DNA of 64,000 nt from Novacetimonas pomaceti (GCF_003207955.1 NZ_NOXG01000003.1:1-64000), one strand, 5' to 3'; shown: positions 33,713-42,726, counted from the first letter of the stretch. The notes: generated from the sequence alone by a model not told the origin. Translations and numbers: made by a program.

Positions 33713-34293
33713 ACGCGCGCGAAACAATCCTTCAGGCCCTGCGTACCAACCGTCCCTCGCCAGAGCAGTATCCCCTGCCGCCCGTGGCGACGCTGGGCGA
33801 TCTGGACGCGGGACGTGAACGTTTCATCACCTCGCTCAAGATTCTGGGTGGCGACGTGCTGGAACCCCAGGATGGCGAAACGCTGGATGCCGCCATCGCC
33901 CGGCGTTTCCCGGATGCGAAAAACGTGTGTTCCGCCGTGCCGGAAACCAACGGCACCATGCGCGCCGAAACCCTGAAAACCCCGCAGGACGCCAAGGACG
34001 TGGACATTGCCGTCGTGCGCGCGGCCTTTGGCATCGCGGAAACGGGTTCGATTTTCCTGAGCGAGGCGCAGCTGCCGCTGAATTCACTGGCCCATCTGGC
34101 ACAGCATATCGTCGTGCTGCTTTCGCCGGATGAAATCACGGCGAACATGCACACCGCCTACCAGAAACGCCCGGAATTCCGTTCCGCGAAATACGGCGTG
34201 CTGATGAGCGGACCTTCGGCCACGGCGGATATCCAGGGTGTCCTGATCCGCGGCGCGCAGGGCGTGCGGACCCTGAGCGTCTGGTTCGGCTGA
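33709..34293 (+). CDS. lutC: lactate utilisation protein LutC (LUD domain)
   Basis: LutC/LldG is the small LUD-domain subunit of the LutABC complex. The 194-residue protein has the family segments AFGIAETGSIFLSE, SLAHLAQHIVVL and the C-terminal SGPSATADIQGVLIRGAQGV, seen as GPSATADIQGVLIRGAQG. It is coupled to lutB by an ATGA overlap and followed by a strong hairpin, so it ends the operon. Confidence 0.93.
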   Translation: MNARETILQALRTNRPSPEQYPLPPVATLGDLDAGRERFITSLKILGGDVLEPQDGETLDAAIARRFPDAKNVCSAVPETNGTMRAETLKTPQDAKDVDIAVVRAAFGIAETGSIFLSEAQLPLNSLAHLAQHIVVLLSPDEITANMHTAYQKRPEFRSAKYGVLMSGPSATADIQGVLIRGAQGVRTLSVWFG

Positions 34294-34321
34294 AGGGTTT
34301 TTCAGGTTTCCTGACAGGTCA

Positions 34322-34362
34322 TTCGCCCGCCTGCCACCCGTTGGGGATGGCAGGCGGGCGAA
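34322..34362. terminator. strong hairpin between lutC and the HU gene
   Basis: TTCGCCCGCCTGCCA (34322-34336) pairs perfectly with TGGCAGGCGGGCGAA (34348-34362), 15 bp with an 11-base loop. It lies between convergent lutC and the HU gene and can serve both strands. The T-tract is short. Confidence 0.75.
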
Positions 34363-34368
34363 ATCGTA

Positions 34369-34638
34369 TCAGACAGCCTTTTTCAGATTGGGGCTCGCCT
34401 TGAAACGGACGGTCTTGCCGGCCTTGACCTTGACCGGCTCGCCGGTGCGGGGGTTCAGGGCCTTGCGGGCCTTGGTCTTCTTGACGGTGAAGGTACCGAA
34501 TGACGGCAGGGTAAAACCGCCCTCGCGCTTCAGTTCCTTGATGATCGCTGCCATCAGGTCCGAAGCAGCCTGGTTGGCGGCCACACCAGTGCAATCGATC
34601 GAATCCTGAATCACTGCGGCAATAAAGGCTTTGCTCAT
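34369..34638 (-). CDS. HU family DNA-binding protein
   Basis: An 89-residue HU protein. HU is a small dimer that bends DNA and organises the nucleoid. The arm signature appears as LPSFGTFTVKKTKARKALNP followed by the conserved GEPVKVKAGKTVRFKAS. The length is standard. The 3' end runs into the hairpin shared with lutC. No tandem copy was seen. Confidence 0.95.
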   Translation of the reverse strand: MSKAFIAAVIQDSIDCTGVAANQAASDLMAAIIKELKREGGFTLPSFGTFTVKKTKARKALNPRTGEPVKVKAGKTVRFKASPNLKKAV

Positions 34639-34973
34639 CGAGACTGTCTGCTCCTTTCAAACCATGCTGTATAAAATAACGCCATGTCCTGATCCCGACA
34701 TGAAGGGGCATGGACCATCATGACCAGGCGGTCGCGGCTTGTAACGCGGCATGTGAACTTACGCCAGAGGTTTTTTGTCATTACATGCCAATGTTGCTGT
34801 TCCAGTCAGCAAAAGCCGTCGCCCTTCCCGAATTGCCCGATATGATACAGACTTTGAGGAAGCTGCAATCAGTCATATCGATTCTGTATCATTATTTCAT
34901 ATGACTGTCATCTTTCCAGATCGGATGACCGGGCATTTTCCCCGCGGCTGTTTTTTTCGTCCCTGATGGATAC
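34639..34973. other. intergenic stretch upstream of the HU gene
   Basis: No gene is recognised. The part next to the HU gene should carry its promoter. The rest is of mixed composition, with a T-run at about 34951-34957. Short plus-strand open frames here lack ribosome-binding sites and family resemblance. Confidence 0.45.
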
Positions 34974-35011
34974 AAAAAATCCGTCCCGCCCATTCATTGG
35001 CCGGAACGGAT
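34974..35011 (-). terminator. intrinsic terminator of the RTX-like gene
   Basis: Read on the minus strand, an ATCCGTTCCGGCC-type arm pairs with GGGCGGGACGGAT, partly imperfect, around an 8-base loop and is followed directly by six T residues. This is a classic rho-independent shape, 50 bp after the RTX-like gene's stop. Confidence 0.8.
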
Positions 35012-35060
35012 CATGCGCGGATTGTCCATCCGCGACAGGCCATCAGCCCACGGGCCGGGC

Positions 35061-36431
35061 TTACGGCTTGAAGTTCTGGGTGCTCAGGTCCGTTACGCCA
35101 ACGAACGTCACATGCGTATGGTCCGACAGGGAAATGGTCGTGTTCCCCCCCGCGACCGTCGCATTGGCGATCATGTCCTGCAGGGATGCCTGCGTCATGT
35201 TGTAGCTCGACAGGTCCACGACATTGCTTGTGGACTTGCCAAAGTCCTTGATGATGTCCTGACCGCCCGCGTGGCCCTTGATGAAGACGAAATCATTGAT
35301 GCCGTTCGCGCCCGACAGCGTATCGTTGCCGCTGCCGCCAATCAGGGTATTGCTGCCGCTGCCGCCGATCGCGTTGATGTCGCCTGTCGAATTCGCGCCA
35401 TTGAACAGTTCGCTTCCCGATCCCTGGCTTCCGTCAAAATCGGTATAGGTATCGTCGCTGGCGGTAATATTGAGCGCGTTTTCGCCCGCCGCGCCATAAA
35501 TCGTGCTGCGCCATGCGCTGACGGTGGCACTCCCACGGGCATTGAGGAAACTCAGGCAACCATCGACACTGATGTCCCCACCAGTGGAGTTGTTGACCGT
35601 CAGGAAGCCACTGGCGGAAATCGTATCGCCCGTCCCTCCGGACAGCGACTGCTGTTCCACCAGGTCCTCAAGGCCATACAGGCCTTCCTGATTGTCGAAG
35701 GTGATATGTTCATCCGTGCCGCCATTGACGACGCTGCCGCCATGCACGGTCACGTAATTGCCGGAACCGGAATCGGTCAGGTTGGCCTTGGCGCCAAGGT
35801 CCAGGCTCGCACTGCCCGAAACGGAACCCTGCGTTTCCAGATCGACGGTCTGCGCGCCCGCATTCTGCGCATAGACCGTATCGGCCCCCTGCAGGTTCAG
35901 GGTGTTATTCGCTGAATCGAGGTAGATCGCGGCCGCCCCGCCCTGTCCGGCGTTGATGGTGTCCTGACCGCTGCCGGTGCTGATGGTATCGCGGCCGCCC
36001 CCGGTATTGACGACGTAATCGCCCGACCCGCCCTTGAAGACATCATTGCCCGACGACGCCGTAAAGACACCGGACTGGCTGCCGGCGGTATAGGTCACGC
36101 TTCCCACGTCGCCCGCGATGACGTTGACGGATGTCGTGATGCCGGTCCCGTCCACGTTCACGGGCTGGCTGAGCGTCTGGCCATTGGGGCCGCCGATCAC
36201 GACGCCGGCGTCGCTCCCCTTCAGGGTATAGGTGCCACCGGCCGTAATATCGGTATAGGTATTCGCGACGGTGGCGGTATTCACGCCCGGCGTCGCATTG
36301 ACGATGTAATCGCTTTTCAGCGTGGCGGTAATCTGTTGTGCATACTGCTGCGCAAGGCTGGTGACATATGCGCCGCTGGTCGCAACGGATACGGTTGAAC
36401 CTTCCGCGCCCGTGATGGTTACAGCTCCCAT
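35061..36431 (-). CDS. RTX-like calcium-binding repeat protein, probably secreted
   Basis: A 456-residue, very acidic, Gly/Ser/Thr/Asn-rich protein with haemolysin-type repeats. The clearest are GNDVFKGGSGDYVV (129-141), GGGRDTISTGSGQDTINAG (144-162) and GGSGSNTLIGGSGNDTLSG (356-374). The C-terminal segment INDFVFIKGHAGGQDIIKDF (378-397) plus a strand-rich tail resembles type I secretion signals. There is no N-terminal signal peptide and only one cysteine. It is probably exported by a type I system and used on the cell surface in adhesion or biofilm. No exporter genes are adjacent. The ATG at 36431 follows GGGAG by 8 bases. Confidence 0.75.
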   Translation of the reverse strand: MGAVTITGAEGSTVSVATSGAYVTSLAQQYAQQITATLKSDYIVNATPGVNTATVANTYTDITAGGTYTLKGSDAGVVIGGPNGQTLSQPVNVDGTGITTSVNVIAGDVGSVTYTAGSQSGVFTASSGNDVFKGGSGDYVVNTGGGRDTISTGSGQDTINAGQGGAAAIYLDSANNTLNLQGADTVYAQNAGAQTVDLETQGSVSGSASLDLGAKANLTDSGSGNYVTVHGGSVVNGGTDEHITFDNQEGLYGLEDLVEQQSLSGGTGDTISASGFLTVNNSTGGDISVDGCLSFLNARGSATVSAWRSTIYGAAGENALNITASDDTYTDFDGSQGSGSELFNGANSTGDINAIGGSGSNTLIGGSGNDTLSGANGINDFVFIKGHAGGQDIIKDFGKSTSNVVDLSSYNMTQASLQDMIANATVAGGNTTISLSDHTHVTFVGVTDLSTQNFKP

Positions 36432-36678
36432 GCTGTCCGCTCCCTGTTCCATGTTGCGGGCATGGGCTGTGTGCCCCGCCATCAACCAGTTCCAAACCGA
36501 AGCGGAAGATGCGCGCGTCCCCGGACGTCCACGCATACCCCGCCCGCAATGGAATCGTCAGCGCCACCAGCAGCGGGCGCCCGATCCCGCAGGAACGAAT
36601 ACACAGACGGAGGTTAACAATTCTCGAATGTCCCCCGACTTCCGTAATGGTTAGGCAGGGGCGTCATTTCGGGGAACG

Positions 36679-38727
36679 TTATTTTTCGGGAATGGTGCGC
36701 TCGATTTCCTCGATCCACAGCCGGGCGTTCCCGTCCGACGGCGCGCGCCAGTCCCCGCGCGGCGACAGCGCGCCACCGGCAAGGACCTTTGGCCCGTTGG
36801 GCATCGCGGAACGCTTGAACTGGCTGAAGCCAAAGAAACGTTCGACAAAGACCAGCAGCCAGCGCCGTATCTCCGCCAGGTCATATGCTGTCTTGCGATC
36901 CTCGGGGAATCCGGGGGGCCATGCCCCGCGGGCGCGATCACCCCATGCATGCTGCGCCATGAAGGCAATCCGCGACGGGCGGAACCCGTGGCGCAGGATA
37001 TAGTACAGGTTGAAATCCTGCAGGGCATACGGACCGATCCGGGCCTCCGTGCTCTGGATCGGCTGGCCTTCATGCGCGGGGATCAGTTCGGGCGAAATCT
37101 CCGTATGCAGGATATCGCGCAGGATGTCGCAGGTCCGCCCCTCCTCGTCCCCGTGGGACATGACCCAGCGGATCAGGTGCTGGATCAGCGTCTTGGGCAG
37201 GCCCGCGTTCACGTTGTAATGCGACATCTGGTCGCCCACGCCATAGGTACACCACCCCAGCGCCAGTTCCGACAGGTCGCCGGTGCCGATGACGATTCCC
37301 CCCGACTGGTTCGCCAGCCGGAACAGGAAATCGGTGCGCAGGCCGGCCTGCACATTTTCAAATGTCACGTCATACACGGCCTCCCCCCCGGCAAAGGGAT
37401 GGCCCATCTGTTCAAGCATCATCCGCGCGGTCGGCCGGATGTCGATTTCCTTCGCGCTTACGCCCAGCGCCTCCATCAGCGCCAGCGCGTTGGAGCGGGT
37501 CTGCGTGCTGGTGCCAAAGCCGGGCATGGTATAGCCCAGCACCGAATCACGCCCCAGCCCCAGTTCGTCCGCCGTCCTGACCGCGACCAGCAGCGCATGC
37601 GTGGAATCGAGGCCGCCCGAGATGCCGATCACCATCCGCCGCGCGCCGGATGTCCTCATCCGCTGCTTCAGGGCGGATACCTGGATGCTAAACGCCTCGT
37701 AACAGTCCTGCGCCAGCTGCTCCGGCGCGGAGGGCACGAAGGGGAAACGCGCGATTTCACGCCGCAGCCCCAGATCGCGCACTGGCGGGCCAAGGACGAA
37801 CTCCACCCGCCGCCACTGCGCGTCATGCGCCTGCATCGCGCGGCGATTGTCGCCAAACGTCCCCATCCGCATGCGTTCCTGCCGCAACAGGTCCAGATCG
37901 ACATCCGCCACCGCCCGGACGGGGCCGGTGGGGAAACGGTCGCTCTGGGCAAGCACGCCGCCATTTTCAAACACCGAGACCTGTCCATCCCATGCCAGGT
38001 CGGTGGTCGATTCCCCCTCGCCCGCCGCGGCATAGACATAAGCGCACAGGCACCGCGCGGAATGGGCCTGGCACAGCAGCGTCCGGGTCTGTGTCTTTCC
38101 CACGGTGATGTCGCTGGCGGACAGGTTCGCGATCACCGACGCACCCGCCAGGGCTGCCTGCGTGCTGGGGGGCTGGGGCACCCATATGTCCTCGCAGATT
38201 TCAACCGCCAGCGTCAGGCCCGCGACATCGCGCGCCGCGAACAGGAGGTCGGTTCCGAACGGGGCGTCCTGCCCGCCGACACGGATATGCCCCCCACGCA
38301 TCCCCGCGCCGGGGGAGAACTGCCGCGCCTCGTAAAACTCGCGATAATTGGGAAGGTAGGATTTGGGCACCACGCCCAGCACGCGGCCCCGATGGATCAC
38401 GACGGCGCAGTTATACAGCCCGTCCCCATGACGCAGCGGCGCGCCGACGACCACGACAGGCAGCAGGTCGATGCTGCCCGCCGCCAGTTCGGCCACGGCC
38501 GCATCCACCCGGTCCAGCACGACGTCCTGCTGGCGCAGGTCCTCAATCGCGTATCCCGAAAGCCCCAGTTCGGGGAACACGCAGATCGCAACGCCCTCGT
38601 CATCGCAGGCCTGCGCCTGCTGGAGGGTGCGCAGGACATTGGCCTGTGGATCGGCAAGCGCCACCGGCAGGGTGCAGGCCGCGACCCGCGCGAAACCATG
38701 ACGATACAGCGCGTGAAAATCGGTCAT
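36679..38727 (-). CDS. nadE: glutamine-dependent NAD+ synthase
   Basis: NadE amidates deamido-NAD using glutamine and ATP, the last step of NAD synthesis. The 682-residue protein has an N-terminal nitrilase-type glutaminase domain, with Glu in FPELGLSGYAIEDL, Lys in VVPKSYLPNYREFYE and Cys in LAVEICEDIWVP. The C-terminal synthetase P-loop is GISGGLDSTHALLV. The ATG at 38727 aligns with the family start; an earlier frame start would add 26 residues. It has its own unit between the RTX-like gene and the DUF1328 gene. NadD is at 6.7 kb. Confidence 0.95.
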   Translation of the reverse strand: MTDFHALYRHGFARVAACTLPVALADPQANVLRTLQQAQACDDEGVAICVFPELGLSGYAIEDLRQQDVVLDRVDAAVAELAAGSIDLLPVVVVGAPLRHGDGLYNCAVVIHRGRVLGVVPKSYLPNYREFYEARQFSPGAGMRGGHIRVGGQDAPFGTDLLFAARDVAGLTLAVEICEDIWVPQPPSTQAALAGASVIANLSASDITVGKTQTRTLLCQAHSARCLCAYVYAAAGEGESTTDLAWDGQVSVFENGGVLAQSDRFPTGPVRAVADVDLDLLRQERMRMGTFGDNRRAMQAHDAQWRRVEFVLGPPVRDLGLRREIARFPFVPSAPEQLAQDCYEAFSIQVSALKQRMRTSGARRMVIGISGGLDSTHALLVAVRTADELGLGRDSVLGYTMPGFGTSTQTRSNALALMEALGVSAKEIDIRPTARMMLEQMGHPFAGGEAVYDVTFENVQAGLRTDFLFRLANQSGGIVIGTGDLSELALGWCTYGVGDQMSHYNVNAGLPKTLIQHLIRWVMSHGDEEGRTCDILRDILHTEISPELIPAHEGQPIQSTEARIGPYALQDFNLYYILRHGFRPSRIAFMAQHAWGDRARGAWPPGFPEDRKTAYDLAEIRRWLLVFVERFFGFSQFKRSAMPNGPKVLAGGALSPRGDWRAPSDGNARLWIEEIERTIPEK

Positions 38728-38877
38728 GAAAACTGCCTCTCCCTGCTCCGCCATCCAGCACCGGATGCCCTCCAGTGTCCGTGGATGGACTGGCTGGCAC
38801 GACACCAGATGTAATCGCGCGCGCCCCGACCTACAAATTACGGCGCTTCACGATATGACCATCGCAATGAACTTCAC

Positions 38878-38900
38878 CTGTCCTGAAACATTCAGGACAG
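38878..38900. promoter_or_regulatory. 10-bp inverted repeat upstream of the DUF1328 gene
   Basis: CTGTCCTGAA (38878-38887) and TTCAGGACAG (38891-38900) pair perfectly around ACA, about 60 bp before the DUF1328 start. It could be an operator or a leader hairpin. The same decamer CTGTCCTGAA occurs in the hairpin at 21679-21716. Confidence 0.45.
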
Positions 38901-38962
38901 TAGATGGTGGCGTACCGCCCGCGGGCACCCCATTGCAAAACACCAGATGAAGGAGTGCGGAC

Positions 38963-39139
38963 ATGGACCTGTTACGCTGGACCATCACCTTCCTTGTCCT
39001 GGCCCTGATCGCAGCGGTCTTCGGCTTTGGCGGGATTTCATCGACCTTCGCCTATTTTGGCAAGGTCCTGTTCTTCATTTTCATCATACTGTTCGTCATT
39101 GGATTGTTTTTCGGCCGCGGCCGCGGAAGCGTCCCTTGA
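38963..39139 (+). CDS. DUF1328/UPF0391 small membrane protein
   Basis: A 58-residue protein, short enough to be overlooked. It reads MDLLRWTITFLVLALIAAVF, then GFGGISSTFAYFGKVLFFIF and IILFVIGLFFGRGRGSVP. This is the UPF0391 pattern of two hydrophobic segments around a GFGGI turn. AGGAG at 38951-38955 precedes the ATG by 7 bases. The family is often stress-induced in proteobacteria but has no known function. Its last 44 bases overlap the 3' end of dsbB on the other strand. Confidence 0.88.
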   Translation: MDLLRWTITFLVLALIAAVFGFGGISSTFAYFGKVLFFIFIILFVIGLFFGRGRGSVP

Positions 39140-39605
39140 CCTTCAGGCCCCGGGGCACCAGCGGCAGCAGGGCAAGGGCATAAAGGCCGCTCATCGCCGT
39201 CATCGATACCGGCAGCCACGCGATAAGGTACGTCGGGGCGTCACATGGCTTTGCCGGGCGGACAGGCATGGAGGCCAGCCGCTCGGCAAACGTGCCGCCA
39301 TGGAACGTGGGGGCCATGCATTCCGGCAGGGGACTGGGCCACCATCCCTGCTCCACCCCCACATGCAGCACCGACAGCCCGCATGACACCAGCAGGACGG
39401 GCATGCAGCACCACAACGCGCCACGTGCGGCGTCACGCGGCAGGACCATGGCCCCCAGGCCCAGCACGATCAGCACGCGATAGGGCCAGCGTTCCCACAG
39501 GCACAGCCCGCAGGGGACATGCCCCAGCCCATGTTCCGTCCACCAGGCCAGCGCAAGCGCAAGCGAACCCGCCAGCGCCATGACAAATCCAGTACCTCTC
39601 ATCAT
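39096..39605 (-). CDS. disulfide bond formation protein B (DsbB-like)
   Basis: A roughly 169-residue inner-membrane protein with four hydrophobic segments. DsbB reoxidises DsbA and passes electrons to quinones. The first periplasmic loop carries the CGLC redox pair (VPCGLCLWERWPYR), with a partner region containing PLPECMAP and a later AKPCDAP. This matches the short alphaproteobacterial DsbB form. It follows otsA by only 4 bp, so it may be a third gene of the ots operon. The start is uncertain: ATG at 39605, 39602 or 39581. Its 3' end overlaps the DUF1328 gene. Confidence 0.82.
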   Translation of the reverse strand: MMRGTGFVMALAGSLALALAWWTEHGLGHVPCGLCLWERWPYRVLIVLGLGAMVLPRDAARGALWCCMPVLLVSCGLSVLHVGVEQGWWPSPLPECMAPTFHGGTFAERLASMPVRPAKPCDAPTYLIAWLPVSMTAMSGLYALALLPLVPRGLKVKGRFRGRGRKTIQ

Positions 39606-39609
39606 CCCC

Positions 39610-40962
39610 TTACGAAGAGACGCAAACTGGTGCCCCGTCAAGCGCCCGCAGGAAATCATTGGCCCAGCTGACGGCCGTCGTGCGGCAGACCTCCTTTTCC
39701 AGCGCGGTCCAGCGTGTCTGGCGTTCCGGACGCTGCATCGTCAGCGCCTGATGCAGGGCATCGGCGATTTCATCGGTATCATAGGGATTTACCAGCACCG
39801 CCTCATCCAGCTCGGGGGCGGCGCCGGCGAAATGCGACAGGATCAGCACGCCGGGGTCGGCCGGATCCTGTGCTGCAATATATTCCTTCGCCACAAGGTT
39901 CATGCCATCACGCAGCGGCGTAATCAGCGCCACGTCCGCCATGCGATAGAAACCGGCAAGGACATCGCGCGAAATCGGCCGGGTGATATAGCGGATCGGC
40001 GTCCAGTCGAATTCGGAATAGGCGCCGTTGATCCGCCCCGTCAGTTCGTCCAGCTGGCAGCGCAGCTGGCGGTATTCCTCGACATTGCCGCGTGAAATCG
40101 GCGCGACCTGAAGGAAGGTGACCCTGCCGCGATGTTCGGGATAACGCGACAGCAGCGCCTCATACCCCTTGAAACGTTCCGGCAGCCCCTTGGAATAATC
40201 CAGCCTGTCCACCCCCAGCACCAGTGCCGCGCCACGCAGGCTGTCGCGCAGGCGGCTGACCTCCGTCCCCTTCATGCTGGTTTCGGCCTGGGTGCGGAAC
40301 TCCACCGGGTCGATGCCGATCGGAAACGCCTGCGCCCGTTCGGCCATGCTGTTCATGCGCAGCGCATGGTTGAGGTTTTCCGCGTCCTCGGGCGTCTGCA
40401 CGCCCACCAGGTCATAGGCCTGCATGTCCTCAAGCAGCAGTTCCGCCCCCGGCAGCGCCCGCACGAGGCTCCATGGCGGAAAGGGGATATGGAGGAAAAA
40501 ACCGATCCGGCACTTCACCCCAAGGTCCCGCAGCGCCTGGCCCAGCGGGAACAGGTGATAGTCATGGATCCAGATCGTATCGTCAGGCCGCAGCAGCGGA
40601 CGCAGCGTGCGGGCGAACATGGCATTGACACTGAGGTACATTTCCCAGTCCAGCCGGGAATAGTTCATCAGCCCGACACGGTAATGGAAAAGCGGCCACA
40701 GGATGCCGTTGGAGAAATTCTGGTAAAACCCGGTATGCTGCGCCGTGGTCAGGTCGATGGTGGCATAGGTGACATTGCCCACCCGGTCGATGGCGGGCGT
40801 CGGGTCACCCGACATTTCCGGCACCTGACGGCCCGACCACCCGAACCACAGCGCATCGCCCTGGCGCAGGGCATCCTTCAGCCCCACCGCCAGGCCACCG
40901 GCGGGCTGGTTACGCTCCCTTGGCGCGGGAACGCGGTTTGATACGATAATCAGGCGCCCCAT
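39610..40962 (-). CDS. otsA: trehalose-6-phosphate synthase OtsA
   Basis: OtsA joins UDP-glucose and glucose 6-phosphate to make trehalose 6-phosphate, an osmoprotectant precursor. The 450-residue GT20 protein starts MGRLIIVSNRVPAP and has ALWFGWSG, IWIHDYHLFPLG, GVDRLDYSKGLPERFKGYEA (as DRLDYSKGLPERF) and the donor-binding GMNLVAKEYIAAQ. It overlaps otsB by 13 bp, so the two are coupled. Confidence 0.95.
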   Translation of the reverse strand: MGRLIIVSNRVPAPRERNQPAGGLAVGLKDALRQGDALWFGWSGRQVPEMSGDPTPAIDRVGNVTYATIDLTTAQHTGFYQNFSNGILWPLFHYRVGLMNYSRLDWEMYLSVNAMFARTLRPLLRPDDTIWIHDYHLFPLGQALRDLGVKCRIGFFLHIPFPPWSLVRALPGAELLLEDMQAYDLVGVQTPEDAENLNHALRMNSMAERAQAFPIGIDPVEFRTQAETSMKGTEVSRLRDSLRGAALVLGVDRLDYSKGLPERFKGYEALLSRYPEHRGRVTFLQVAPISRGNVEEYRQLRCQLDELTGRINGAYSEFDWTPIRYITRPISRDVLAGFYRMADVALITPLRDGMNLVAKEYIAAQDPADPGVLILSHFAGAAPELDEAVLVNPYDTDEIADALHQALTMQRPERQTRWTALEKEVCRTTAVSWANDFLRALDGAPVCVSS

Positions 40963-41702
40963 GCGTCATCCCCCCCGCCCGACAGCGCCGCGAGCCATGC
41001 CCGCACCGCGGCGGGATCAGGGAAATCGCGCGGGATGCGAAAGCCCATCCCGCCCAGCGCGACCGCCGCGCGGATCCCGTCCTCGTCCGTCACGTCGTCA
41101 CCGATGAAAACCGGATAGCGTCCCACGAATGGCGCCGCCGCCATCAGGTCGCGCACCGCATGTCCCTTGTCGATGCCGGCGGGGCGGATTTCCCACGCCA
41201 TCTTGGCTTCCTGGATATGGAAACGCGGATCCGTCGCAACCCATGCCTCCGCCGCGTGGCGCAGGGCCGGGCCGGCATCGGGCGCGCCACGGAAATGCAG
41301 GACGACCGCCGCTTTCTTCCGTTCGATCCGCACGCCGGGATATTTCGCCGCCAGTTCGTCCGCCTGCTTCAGCCACGCGGCCGGCACGGCGGGCAGGTTG
41401 GCGCGCTGGATCGGCGCGCCCGGGCTGCGACGGATGGCAATCCCATGCTCCCCCGCCACGGCATAGGGCACGTCGCCAAGGAAAAAGTCGATCTGATCGA
41501 TGGGCCGTCCCGAAATGACCGCCACCGCGTTTCCGCATTTCCTGCGCAGCCGCCGCAACGTCGCCAGCAGCCCTGCCTGCACCTTGACCGATTCGGGGGT
41601 CGGCGCGATTTCCACCAGCGTACCGTCGAAATCCAGCAGGAAAGCCGTCCTGTCAGGAGGGGGCAGATCGCCGCTTCTGGGCAGGAAAGACATCAGGCTC
41701 AT
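40950..41702 (-). CDS. otsB: trehalose-6-phosphate phosphatase OtsB
   Basis: OtsB removes phosphate from trehalose 6-phosphate to give trehalose. The 250-residue HAD-superfamily protein has motif I FLLDFDGTLVEI, motif II VISGRPIDQI and motif IV FIGDDVTDEDG, with all catalytic aspartates in place. It is the first gene of an otsB-otsA(-dsbB) unit, coupled to otsA by a 13-bp overlap. Confidence 0.94.
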   Translation of the reverse strand: MSLMSFLPRSGDLPPPDRTAFLLDFDGTLVEIAPTPESVKVQAGLLATLRRLRRKCGNAVAVISGRPIDQIDFFLGDVPYAVAGEHGIAIRRSPGAPIQRANLPAVPAAWLKQADELAAKYPGVRIERKKAAVVLHFRGAPDAGPALRHAAEAWVATDPRFHIQEAKMAWEIRPAGIDKGHAVRDLMAAAPFVGRYPVFIGDDVTDEDGIRAAVALGGMGFRIPRDFPDPAAVRAWLAALSGGGDDAWGA

Positions 41703-41807
41703 AATGGTTCAGACCTCCGGGAAACCGAACGGACGGAAAAAAGACATGAACGTGCGACAGCGTGAGCCATCCCACCCGTTCATGCCGTGTCGGGTCATGC
41801 TGACATA

Positions 41808-42467
41808 TCAATGCAGCAAGAGTGGGGCAGCCCCGGAATTATTATCCTCAGGCGTCGGGGGCATGGGCGGCGGGACGGCGGGATGGGCCGCCGGTGGGGG
41901 CGAAAGGGGCACGGGCGGCAGTGGCGCATCCGGTGACGGGGTCGGGGCTGCCTGCGCCGGCTGATCCGCTGGCGTGGGAACGGGGGCGTCGGGCGATGTG
42001 GCCTGCTGCTGCACCACGGCAAGCGGCGGCGGCACGGGCGCGACATCGTCGCCGCCACATCCGACCACCTGCACATCGTAAAGCGGGTTCTGGAACACGC
42101 CGATGGCGGGTTCCTGCGTCAGCATCCATCCATCGAACGCCGCCATCCCCTCATGCGCGTCATGCACCGTCAGCCATGCCGCCGTATCCGCCGCAAGGGT
42201 CGGGGGGCGTTCCAGGCAGGCGCGTGCATGCAGCGTCAGGCTTTTGTAAGTCGCGTCCTGTCCGGCGGGGATATTGATCACCTGCACATGCGCATCGAGC
42301 TTGTCGAGGATGCGCACCACCGCGACAGAGCGCCCCTTCCATGTATCGGGCGGATACATCGGGGGCGGGGCCAGCCACTGCGTATCGGCCAGCGCGGGAA
42401 ACGGAACCATGGCCATCCCGCCCATCAGGGACAGCACACAGGCGACGGCACGCATCCGCCGCGTCAT
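41808..42467 (-). CDS. DUF2155 exported protein with Pro-rich tail
   Basis: A 219-residue exported protein. Residues 1-28 form a signal peptide ending in PALA. The DUF2155 domain follows (VRILDKLDAHVQVINIPAGQ, then FDGWMLTQEPAIGVFQNPLYDVQVVGC, seen as WMLTQEPAIGVFQNPLYDV). From about residue 145 the chain is Pro/Ala-rich and probably disordered. DUF2155 proteins are alphaproteobacterial periplasmic proteins of unknown function often found beside mlaD/NDUFA12 genes, as here. The start overlaps the stop of the small upstream gene (ATGA). Confidence 0.8.
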   Translation of the reverse strand: MTRRMRAVACVLSLMGGMAMVPFPALADTQWLAPPPMYPPDTWKGRSVAVVRILDKLDAHVQVINIPAGQDATYKSLTLHARACLERPPTLAADTAAWLTVHDAHEGMAAFDGWMLTQEPAIGVFQNPLYDVQVVGCGGDDVAPVPPPLAVVQQQATSPDAPVPTPADQPAQAAPTPSPDAPLPPVPLSPPPAAHPAVPPPMPPTPEDNNSGAAPLLLH

Positions 42468-42724
42468 GCGTGGGGACTCCGCATCCTGCCGACCAGTTCG
42501 ATCAGGATACGCCGCATCTGCGCCTCATCCACACCCATCAGGATCGCATCCTCGAACGCGTCGCGCATGACATCATGCAGTTCGACATAATTTTCCCGCA
42601 GGACCACCAGTTTCTCGCGGCACGACACGGGCTCCCCATCCGGCTGGGGCCAGATCGCGGGAACCGCATCATCGTCACTGCTACCCTGACCATCATTACC
42701 CTGGTCACCGTTACCTTGGGCCAT
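42464..42724 (-). CDS. small conserved hypothetical protein
   Basis: An 86-residue protein with no recognised domain. The first 30 residues are acidic and low-complexity (GNGDQGNDGQGSSDDD). The rest is a helical segment (REKLVVLRENYVELHDVMRD) that looks like a helix-turn-helix-sized bundle. It lies between mlaD (2 bp upstream) and the DUF2155 gene (ATGA overlap), so it is part of that operon. Retention between two coupled genes supports it being real. Confidence 0.65.
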   Translation of the reverse strand: MAQGNGDQGNDGQGSSDDDAVPAIWPQPDGEPVSCREKLVVLRENYVELHDVMRDAFEDAILMGVDEAQMRRILIELVGRMRSPHA

Positions 42725-42726
42725 CC

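Noticed and set aside
36949..38814. Long plus-strand frame opposite nadE
   Set aside because: Shadow frame with skewed composition. NadE motifs on the minus strand cover it.
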